A DNA stretch of 18,566 bases from an uncultured Clostridium sp. (lineage in GTDB: Bacteria > Bacillota > Clostridia > Peptostreptococcales > Peptostreptococcaceae), in contig CALEBD010000323.1 of the NCBI GenBank assembly GCA_937944945.1, positions 1 through 18,566 of the forward strand. The letters run 5' to 3'. Positions 1 through 5,667 of the stretch are shown piece by piece (the stretch's first letter is position 1; each line of letters opens with the position of its first letter). A program made the translations under genes and the position numbers. Under the pieces are notes generated by a model. The model did not search any database. It had not been told where the DNA came from and worked only from the letters and a program-made list of their open reading frames with translations.

Positions 1-158
1 ACAGAAATCGCGATTTAGATGAATCTGATATTGTAGTAATAATAAATTCTATTAGACCTAATACTATCAGAGAATCTTTAACAGAGTTAGAAACTAGTGA
101 ATATTATATAAATGCAACAGCAAAAAAAGATATCAATTTACTCAAGTCTGGCAAATAA
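1..158 (+). CDS. C-terminal end of an unknown protein (5' truncated)
   Basis: The reading frame beginning at base 3 is open from the window edge and stops at TAA 156-158, giving about 51 residues of a C-terminus. The visible part is charged, with a DLDESD stretch followed by a short hydrophobic run (IVVIINSI), and ends in KSGK. I do not recognise a family. It contains no in-frame TAG. Its last 47 bases overlap the start of the next gene, which is a longer overlap than the other junctions here, so either this end or the next start could be slightly different from what is given. The gene's true start lies outside the window. Confidence 0.55.
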   Translation, partial: RNRDLDESDIVVIINSIRPNTIRESLTELETSEYYINATAKKDINLLKSGK

Positions 159-312
159 ATATAATTTACCTTATCCTGTTATAGAAGTAATATGCAATAG
201 TCCATTTAAGTTTGCTAAAGAAGTAATGTCAAATGATGAGGATACTAAAGATATTATGTTTGCTTACTTATTTAAACTTAAATTAAAAAAGAGATATAAA
301 GAAACAAAATGA
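112..312 (+). CDS. Small phage protein of unknown function, 66 aa
   Basis: The 66-residue ORF starts at ATG 112 and ends at TGA 310-312. After a short polar start it has a compact segment (SLANKYNLPYPVIEVICNSP, about residues 12-31) followed by FKFAKEVM and a lysine-rich tail. That pattern of aromatic and aliphatic residues looks like a small folded helical domain rather than a chance ORF. The next internal ATG (residue 39) would remove this segment, so ATG 112 is preferred despite the 47-base overlap with the upstream gene. The TGA stop overlaps the following ATG (ATGA, 309-312), which suggests translational coupling. I know of no assigned function. It has no in-frame TAG. Confidence 0.7.
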   Translation: MQQQKKISIYSSLANKYNLPYPVIEVICNSPFKFAKEVMSNDEDTKDIMFAYLFKLKLKKRYKETK

Positions 313-446
313 GACAGTTTATTGAAGAATGCTTGACACCTAATTATAAGATTCACTGGTTAGATTCTATTTACTTTGATCCTGTATTACTTAACAATAT
401 ACAGATGTATGTAGCAATTAGTGACAGTAGACTATTAAGAATATGA
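309..446 (+). CDS. Very small hypothetical protein, 45 aa
   Basis: A 45-residue frame runs from ATG 309 to TGA 444-446. It is bracketed by ATGA overlaps on both sides (309-312 with the gene before, 443-446 with the gene after). That arrangement, repeated elsewhere in this window, is the main reason to believe it is a real gene. The product begins MRQFIEECL and has several aromatic residues (HWLDSIYFD). There is no membrane segment and no recognisable motif. Without this gene there would be a 130-base gap in an otherwise gapless operon. The function is unknown. Confidence 0.55.
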   Translation: MRQFIEECLTPNYKIHWLDSIYFDPVLLNNIQMYVAISDSRLLRI

Positions 447-877
447 TACTAAGAAAGTTTGATAATATATATCCTAGAACATTTTGGATAGCTATAATAG
501 AAAAGGAAGAAGATGTATACACAATATTAAAGAAATTCACTATATACAACTTATTACCAGGTTTCGATAAAATACGAAAAGAAGCTGAAGAAGAAATGTT
601 AAAGGCGTATGACGGAGATGTTATTGCAGAATGTAGACCGGTTATGTTAAACAGTAGTTCTGAGATGGGTATTATTTGCATAATATATAGACCTGATGAA
701 TTAGATGGTACGCATATAGCACACGAATCAGTTCACATAACTGATTATTACTTTGAAGTTACAGGTATGAATGGAGAAGAATTCTCAGGTGGTGGTAACG
801 AAGGGTATGCGTATTTAGTTGGCTGGGCTGCTGGATGTTTTATTAAAGTAATGAAAGAATATGGAAAGACAGAGTAA
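443..877 (+). CDS. Putative zincin-type metallopeptidase (HExxH), 144 aa
   Basis: The product carries HESVH at residues 94-98, the zinc-binding HExxH signature of zincin metallopeptidases, in which the two histidines bind zinc and E95 would be the catalytic base. About 22 residues later, in a GGGNEGYAY context, E120 is a plausible third zinc ligand, as in gluzincins. The helix preceding the motif (GTHIAHESVH) and the small-residue helix after it (LVGWAAGCF) fit this fold. There is no signal peptide, so it probably acts in the cytoplasm or is packaged. It starts in an ATGA overlap with the upstream gene and overlaps the next by 17 bases. It has no in-frame TAG, unlike the two HExxH genes in the late region. 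The substrate is unknown; the assignment rests on the motif and spacing alone. Confidence 0.75.
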   Translation: MILRKFDNIYPRTFWIAIIEKEEDVYTILKKFTIYNLLPGFDKIRKEAEEEMLKAYDGDVIAECRPVMLNSSSEMGIICIIYRPDELDGTHIAHESVHITDYYFEVTGMNGEEFSGGGNEGYAYLVGWAAGCFIKVMKEYGKTE

Positions 878-1139
878 AGAAGATTCATTAGCTCTATGGG
901 AATTTGAGAAAAACAACGTTAAACAATTTGGATCTAATATCAGTGAAGAGCTAAAAGAGTTAATGGAAGTTGCAGATAAGAAGATCAATAACTATTCCTT
1001 AACATACAATGAATTCATGGATGATATTCTAGAAGGTTTAGCTAAGTTGAAAGATACGGACAGCATTGAAACTAGGCAGTTACAGATAAAAGGATTGTAC
1101 AACTGTTTAACTAATAAGTATATTGAAGATGGAGAATGA
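861..1139 (+). CDS. Hypothetical acidic helical protein, 92 aa
   Basis: This ORF starts at ATG 861 inside the end of the metallopeptidase gene and ends at TGA 1137-1139, overlapping the next gene by 11 bases. The protein is strongly helical in character, with many Glu, Lys and Leu residues (for example ISEELKELMEVADKKI) and no hydrophobic segment or cysteine-rich motif. I do not recognise a family. Its position among nucleotide-metabolism genes gives no clear clue. It has no in-frame TAG and ends with TGA, like other genes of the upstream block. Confidence 0.65.
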   Translation: MERQSKEDSLALWEFEKNNVKQFGSNISEELKELMEVADKKINNYSLTYNEFMDDILEGLAKLKDTDSIETRQLQIKGLYNCLTNKYIEDGE

Positions 1140-1458
1140 TGGTAAGAAATATGATTGTGGTAAAGTAAGAATGGATCTAGTTCCATTAGATGTAGTTGAG
1201 AATATTGGTAAGGTGCTTACTTACGGAGCTCAGAAATACTCAGATAACAGTTGGCAAAACCTTCCAGATTTTTGGAAAAGATATAAAGCAGCATTACTAA
1301 GACATCTTACTGCTATAGACAAAGGAGAATTAATAGATCCTGAAAGTGGACTACCTCATATAGATCATGTACTTTGTAATACGGTATTCTTAGATTGGGG
1401 ATTTCATCATGGTAAAGCGATTAGTATTAACACAAAAGATATTGAACAAGATAAATAA
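1129..1458 (+). CDS. DUF5664 / dATP-dGTP diphosphohydrolase-like protein, 109 aa
   Basis: The sequence follows the DUF5664 pattern, a phage family annotated as the N-terminal part of dATP/dGTP diphosphohydrolases. Residues near the start read YDCGKVRMDLVP, then VLTYGAQKYSDNSW, then RYKAALLRHLTAIDKGE, then DPESGLPHIDHV. The Gly-Ala-x-Lys-Tyr segment, the RHL helix and the DPESGxPHxxH segment are the hallmarks. Family members are linked to hydrolysis of purine deoxynucleoside triphosphates and adjustment of the dNTP pool; activity of this protein is inferred only. The ATG at 1129 is preferred over an in-frame TTG at 1123. The next gene, two bases after the stop, is dUTPase, which supports a nucleotide-pool role. 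About 110 residues is a single-domain length. It has no in-frame TAG. Confidence 0.8.
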   Translation: MENDGKKYDCGKVRMDLVPLDVVENIGKVLTYGAQKYSDNSWQNLPDFWKRYKAALLRHLTAIDKGELIDPESGLPHIDHVLCNTVFLDWGFHHGKAISINTKDIEQDK

Positions 1459-1460
1459 TT

Positions 1461-1976
1461 ATGGAACAATTGAAATTTAAAAAGTTAGATTACTCAGTAA
1501 AGAAAGAAGACGGCACAGAAGAGATTAAAAAATCTGAAGGTAAGTTGCCTATTAGAGCTACTAGTAGCAGTGCAGGATTAGATCTATATACTACTCGTAT
1601 TACTCAAGAAGTAGATAATAGTGGCAAGTTAGTACTAGTATATCACACTGATATTGCTGTAGAAATTCCTGAAGGATATGTTGGATTTATCTGTATGAAA
1701 TCATCTATCTCTAAAAGATCTATTATTATGTGTAATGGTATTGGAGTGATTGATTCTGATTATCGTGGAGAGTTGATGGCTAAATTTAAAGTAACTACAG
1801 ATGCTATTCCTACAGTATATACTACAGATGAACCATTTGCTCAGTTAGTCATTGTTCCTTGTTCTATATTAGAACCTACTTTGGTAGAAGAATTGAGTGA
1901 AACAGAAAGAGGAGAAAAAGGATTCGGAGAAGCTACAGCAGAACAAAATAATGAAATTAAAGAAGTAAAAGAATAA
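1461..1976 (+). CDS. dut: dUTP diphosphatase (dUTPase), 171 aa
   Basis: This is a trimeric-type dUTPase, which hydrolyses dUTP to dUMP and pyrophosphate, keeping uracil out of phage DNA and supplying dUMP for dTTP synthesis. All five family motifs are visible in order: AGLDLYT (38-44), KSSISKRS (80-87), GIGVIDSDYRGE (93-104, including the substrate-contacting Tyr101), PFAQLV (125-130) and the glycine-rich C-terminal arm RGEKGFGEA (150-158). The motif 2 region is slightly divergent. A Glu/Lys-rich tail of about 13 residues follows motif 5 and is not part of the usual enzyme. The gene begins at a TAATTATG junction directly after the DUF5664 gene and ends in the same junction before the next gene, so it sits within an operon. 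It has no in-frame TAG. Confidence 0.96.
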   Translation: MEQLKFKKLDYSVKKEDGTEEIKKSEGKLPIRATSSSAGLDLYTTRITQEVDNSGKLVLVYHTDIAVEIPEGYVGFICMKSSISKRSIIMCNGIGVIDSDYRGELMAKFKVTTDAIPTVYTTDEPFAQLVIVPCSILEPTLVEELSETERGEKGFGEATAEQNNEIKEVKE

Positions 1977-1978
1977 TT

Positions 1979-2296
1979 ATGGAAAATTTAAATATTACAA
2001 TTACTCCAGTAAGTGCATCAGGGGTTGGAAGTTTTATAGAAGTGGTTATCGGTGATAGTAGATATAAGACCGATATTGTCCAAGGAGAATTCACAGAGGA
2101 TGTAATGAAGGAGTTAATGAATAAATTAATCACTAATCAGATTCCTGCTGAACAACAAGAAGCGGTAGAATTGAAATTCTATCAACTATTAGACGCTATT
2201 ACTAATACTAAAGCAGAAGAAGAATATAGAGCTCAGCATCCTGAAGAATTCATGCCAGAGAATTTTGAACCTAGTGTTGAAGAAGTAATTGAGTAA
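1979..2296 (+). CDS. Hypothetical protein with acidic tail, 105 aa
   Basis: The 105-residue product starts with a beta-strand-like segment (NLNITITPVSASG, then SFIEVVIGDSRYKT) followed by a helical segment around residues 40-75 and a strongly acidic C-terminus (EFMPENFEPSVEEVIE). No catalytic motif, cysteine cluster or membrane segment is visible and I do not recognise the family. Both ends are TAATTATG junctions, tying it to dUTPase and to the next gene. It has no in-frame TAG. An accessory role in nucleotide metabolism or DNA handling is possible by position only. Confidence 0.75.
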   Translation: MENLNITITPVSASGVGSFIEVVIGDSRYKTDIVQGEFTEDVMKELMNKLITNQIPAEQQEAVELKFYQLLDAITNTKAEEEYRAQHPEEFMPENFEPSVEEVIE

Positions 2297-2298
2297 TT

Positions 2299-2640
2299 AT
2301 GAAGAAAGTTTTAATAAGTAATGAATGTTATCCTATTGAATTAGATAACAATTTGAATCCAGCACCATTGAGGTCTAACAGCCTTCTTAGAAATGCATAT
2401 TGTATAAAAGAAGAGAGCGAAGTATATATTAATGGTGAACATAAATATACAGCTAAACCTGGAGATATAATAATCAGTTTTTATGGTATTGAAGATAGAT
2501 ACAATAAAACAGAATATTTTTTAGTACCGGGAAAATTATTTGAAGATTACTTTGTAAGACTAGAAAAATATGAAGCTAGTAAGCAAAGCGAAATTAATAA
2601 CGAAGGATTATGTTGTGATTGTTGCGAATCTATACGATGA
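2299..2640 (+). CDS. Hypothetical protein with C-terminal Cys cluster, 113 aa
   Basis: The product is 113 residues long. The middle (about residues 40-75) alternates hydrophobic and polar residues in a beta-rich pattern, including EVYINGEHKYTAKPGDII, which could be a small beta-barrel or cupin-like fold, but no metal-binding histidines are arranged as in true cupins. The C-terminus contains four cysteines close together (GLCCDCCESIR), which could bind a metal or be redox active. It starts at a TAATTATG junction and its TGA overlaps the next ATG (ATGA, 2637-2640). It is the last gene before TAG codons begin to appear in frame. The function is unknown. Confidence 0.7.
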   Translation: MKKVLISNECYPIELDNNLNPAPLRSNSLLRNAYCIKEESEVYINGEHKYTAKPGDIIISFYGIEDRYNKTEYFLVPGKLFEDYFVRLEKYEASKQSEINNEGLCCDCCESIR

Positions 2641-3164
2641 AACTATTTGATATCAATGGTGGTAAAGTAGTAATACACCCTGATGCTTTAGGTCTCCCAT
2701 TCTTTAAAAAGTTATGGGAGGCTGATAAGCCAGACAAAACACAAGCTACAAATGTAATAAGTTATATAGTACTTATGTGGTATTTTAAATCTCCATATGT
2801 GCTTCAGCTAGAACCAGATATCAGAGAAAAGAAGCTTAAGTAGTTATACTTTGGTGATGAGAATTATAATCTTACAGTAGAAGAAAAGTCTTGTGAAGAT
2901 GATTATAAGAAGCTAATATATACTAGAAATCTAAGAATGCTAGATAGTATGAGAAACAAAGTAGATACTATTAGTAAGTATTATGAAGATTCTCTAGAAG
3001 AGCAATTAGATGAAAAGAAGATTAAAGATCTATTAGCTGGTATGGAAAAAGTAAAAGCTACTTTTCAAACGTTAGATTTCCTCGAAAAGGCAGTTAAAGC
3101 TGAAGAAGTTAGTACTACTAAAGTACGTGGAGATGCTCAGATTAATCCTTATGAATTAGCTTAA
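2637..3164 (+). CDS. Conserved-looking phage protein upstream of terminase, 175 aa, one TAG
   Basis: Reading TAG 2841-2843 as glutamine joins two open stretches into one 175-residue protein from ATG 2637 to TAA 3162-3164. The N-terminal part (VVIHPDALGLPFFKKLWEAD, then a hydrophobic ISYIVLMWYF stretch near residues 45-54) looks globular. The C-terminal half, about residues 95-160, is long, charged and helical (LEEQLDEKKIKDLLAGMEKV) with coiled-coil character. TAG follows KKLK and precedes LYFGDE. Under the standard code the product would be a 68-residue fragment. It is the first gene in the window with an in-frame TAG. Small terminase or a head-assembly role is possible from its place before TerL, but nothing in the sequence proves either. 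Confidence 0.8.
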
Positions 3165-3187
3165 TTTGTGCAAATTATACACAAATT
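3163..3187. promoter_or_regulatory. 8-bp inverted repeat after the 175-aa gene
   Basis: AATTTGTG (3163-3170) and CACAAATT (3180-3187) are perfect inverted repeats separated by nine AT-rich bases, beginning within the TAA stop of the upstream gene. In RNA this makes an 8-bp hairpin followed by a short AT-rich run (tataacaataaatt). It could be a weak terminator, an mRNA-end element or a dyad operator for the next gene at 3216. It has no GC-rich stem and no clean U-tract, so the function is uncertain. Confidence 0.4.
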
Positions 3188-3215
3188 TATAACAATAAAT
3201 TAATGAGTACGTTAT

Positions 3216-3455
3216 ATGAATATAAATAAAGAAACTATGAAGAAAGTACTTGATTTAACAAAATGCAATAGCACTGAAGAAATTTGTGATGTGCTTGAAA
3301 AAGAAATTGATAACAAACAAAAAGCCGATAAAGCAGTTAAAGAAACTAGTGAATCTTTGATTGAAGAATATAATAAAGAAGCAGTAGCTGAACCTAAGAA
3401 GAAAGGTATTATCAAGCGTACTATTCATTGGCTAAAGAGTTTGTTTAAGAAATAA
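3216..3455 (+). CDS. Small charged protein with basic C-terminus, 79 aa
   Basis: The 79-residue product is mostly charged and helical. The first 55 residues are rich in Glu and Lys (MNINKETMKKVLDLTKCNST, then EEICDVLEKEIDNKQKADKA). The last 20 residues (KKKGIIKRTIHWLKSLFKK) form a basic amphipathic segment with Trp and Phe that could touch membrane or nucleic acid. There is no family I recognise. An alternative upstream ATG at 3203 leads only to an eight-codon frame. The gene lies after the inverted repeat at 3163-3187 and before the pseudoknot and suppressor tRNA. It has no in-frame TAG, so it could be made before the suppressor tRNA is active. Confidence 0.7.
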   Translation: MNINKETMKKVLDLTKCNSTEEICDVLEKEIDNKQKADKAVKETSESLIEEYNKEAVAEPKKKGIIKRTIHWLKSLFKK

Positions 3456-3476
3456 TCTCGTTGAACTGATAGAGAG

Positions 3477-3508
3477 GTCTGACAGGGACAGACATTAAAT
3501 ATTCCCTG
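3477..3508 (+). promoter_or_regulatory. Candidate H-type RNA pseudoknot just upstream of the suppressor tRNA
   Basis: Stem 1 is GTCTG (3477-3481) paired with CAGAC (3489-3493). Its seven-base loop contains CAGGGA (3483-3488), which pairs perfectly with TCCCTG (3503-3508) as stem 2. The geometry is that of a classic H-type pseudoknot: one base in loop 1 (A3482), none between the stems, and a nine-base AT-rich loop 3 (3494-3502). The region is noticeably richer in G and C than its surroundings and ends six bases before the tRNA. A role in tRNA processing, transcript stability or attenuation is inference. The pairings are seen directly; folding has not been computed. Confidence 0.5.
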
Positions 3509-3514
3509 GCATAT

Positions 3515-3589
3515 TGCCCTATGGTGTAGTGGTAGCACGAGAGGCTCTAACCCTCTAGGTCCGGGTTCGATTCGGTGGTAGGGCGACCA
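3515..3589 (+). tRNA. Suppressor tRNA with CUA anticodon, reads TAG (probably as Gln)
   Basis: The acceptor stem TGCCCTA (3515-3521) pairs with TAGGGCG (3579-3585), with a terminal U-G pair, then discriminator A and an encoded CCA (3587-3589). U8 is T3522. The D stem is GTGT/GCAC (3524-3527, 3535-3538) with a GG-containing loop. The anticodon stem AGAGG/CCTCT encloses the loop CTCTAAC (3545-3551), giving anticodon CTA (3547-3549), which decodes UAG. The T loop TTCGATT is present, but the T-arm region 3561-3578 is 18 bases instead of 17 and its stem has a mismatch or bulge. The weak first pair resembles glutamine tRNAs. It lies 15 bases upstream of TerL and fits the recoding of TAG to Gln known in some crAss-like phages. 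Charging with glutamine is inferred. Confidence 0.93.
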
Positions 3590-3604
3590 ATTAAAGAATA
3601 AACT

Positions 3605-5665
3605 ATGATTGACTTCTAGAAGAAAATATTAAATAGTGATAAGTTTAGAACTCCGGCTTTAACATTCTTAAAGACCGGAGCTTATTGTTAGTACCCAATT
3701 GGTACTACTGAATATTATACATACTGGGACGAATAGAAAGATCGTTGCATTAATGGTTATACCGCAGAGGATGGAGATTACATCACTGGGTATAACTATT
3801 TTTATATTAACTTTTGTCCTATTCAACGTATTGTGCATGAAATAAAAAATAAACCAGACGGTACTACAAAAGTAATAAAAAAACGTGAATTATAGTTCCC
3901 AGACTTCTACGATTACGATTACTTTTTTTTCTAGGCTATGTAGGAAGCTGAAGAGCAAGGTAAACATATGTGTGTACTTAAGTCACGTCGTAAAGGTTAT
4001 TCATATAAAAATGGTTCGATGGCTTGTCGTAACTATTATCTATTGCCTGGTACTAAGACGTATATATACGCTTCTAACAAGTAGTATCTTACTGAAGATG
4101 GTATTCTTACTAAAGCTTGGGACTATATGGACTTTATAGATAAGAATACAGCTTGGGGTAAAAAACGATCTGTCAACAGTACTATGCGTAAACGAGCCGG
4201 ATTTTGGACTAAGGATGAATTTGGTAAAGAAGTAGAAATGGGTTACAAGTCAGAGATTATTGGTGTTACTTTGAAAGATAATCCTGATATAGTACGTGGT
4301 AAAGCTGGTAAATTGATTATATTTGAAGAAGCGGGTTCGTGCCCAGAATTAGGTGCTGCGTGGTAGATTGCTAGACCATCTGTAGAACAAGACGACGTAG
4401 CTTTTGGTACAATGATAGCTTTTGGAACAGGCGGTGATGAAGGTAGCCATTTTGAAACATTGAAAGACATGTTTTATAATCCAGATGGATATAACTGCTT
4501 AGGATTTGATAATATATGGGATGAACATACTAGTAACAAAAAATGCGGTTTTTTTATTCCACAGTATACTAATAATGATATTAGAGATGAAAAAGGAAAC
4601 CGTCTTTACATGGATAAAGATGGAAATACATTACACAAATTAGCTCTAGAATATACATTATCTGAACGTAGAAAAGTAATAGAAAATGCTACTAATACTA
4701 ATACTATAGATAGATATGTAGCTGAAAGATGTATTACTCCACAAGAAGCGTGTCTAGAATTTGGTGGTAATATATTTCCTAAAAAAGAACTATAGTAGCA
4801 ATTAGGACTTATTCGTACTAATACTTAGTTATAGAATCATAAACAAGTAGGTGATTTAATATTTGACGAATCTGGTAGTATCAAATGGATACCTAAGAAA
4901 CATGGCGATGTTACTAAGTATCCACTTGGTAAAGACGATGATCCTACTGGCTCAATAGTTATATGGGAACATCCAGCTAAAGATGCAACAGCTGGATTAT
5001 ATATAATAGGTGTAGACCCTTATGATCATGATTAGTCTGGTACTAATTCATTAGGATCATCTATTGTATATAAGAGGTTTTAGAACTTTGAAGAGTATTA
5101 TGATATTATAGTAGCTGAATATACTGGTAGACCTGCAACAGCTGAAGAGTACTATGAGAATCTACGTAAGTTAGCGTTATACTATAATGCACGTATAATG
5201 TATGAAAATGAACGCAAAGGTTTATTCCCTTACTTTACTGCTAAGCATTGTGATTACTTATTAGCTGATCAACCTGATATTATTAATGATATAGTTAGTA
5301 ATTCTAAAGTACAAAGAAGAAAAGGTTGTCACATGAATAAGTAGATAAAGCAATGGGGTGAAGGTATGATAAAAGAATGGTTGAATGAAGAGTATGCACC
5401 AGGTAAGAAAAACCTAACTAGGATACTATCAGAGCCGCTATTAGAAGAGCTAATAAGCTATAACGATACAGGTAACTTTGACCGAGTGATGGCGTTGATG
5501 TAGGTTATGATATATAGAGAACAACTATATAATGTAGTTGTTAAAAAGAAAGAAAAAGAAAATAAATAGAAGATGCTCTTTGATGGACCAATTTTTGCGC
5601 AGAGTTGGTTCAATGACGATACTCCAAGAGTATTTTCAAACGACGATAATGTATATACATTTTAA
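3605..5665 (+). CDS. terL: Terminase large subunit (TerL), 686 aa, 17 in-frame TAG
   Basis: TerL powers packaging of DNA into the prohead and cuts the concatemer. With TAG read as Gln the frame is open from ATG 3605 to TAA 5663-5665, a normal TerL length. The ATPase domain has a deviant basic Walker A (LKSRRKGYSYKNG, Lys near residue 130), a Walker B LIIFEEAG (237-244) and a coupling motif IAFGTGG. The C-terminal nuclease has its acidic residues in GVDPYDHD (Asp471), MYENERKG (Glu534 and Glu536) and FDRVMALM (Asp626). TAG occurs 17 times: the first is codon 5 (3617-3619) and two are adjacent (4793-4798). Without suppression only four residues could be made. The gene follows the suppressor tRNA directly and ends at a TAATTATG junction with the portal gene. 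Confidence 0.95.
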
Positions 5666-5667
5666 TT

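Noticed and set aside
1123..1128. TTG at 1123 as the start of the DUF5664-like gene
   Set aside because: The ATG at 1129 is two codons downstream in the same frame, and nearly every other gene in this window starts with ATG.
3921..3934. Run of eight T followed by CTAG inside TerL as a programmed frameshift site
   Set aside because: The TerL frame is open through it (Phe-Phe-Phe-Gln) once TAG is read as Gln, and no downstream shift is needed to restore any motif.
3885..4139. 84-aa ORF in another frame of TerL
   Set aside because: It overlaps the ATPase region including Walker A, which is clearly encoded in the TerL frame. It has no start context or motif.
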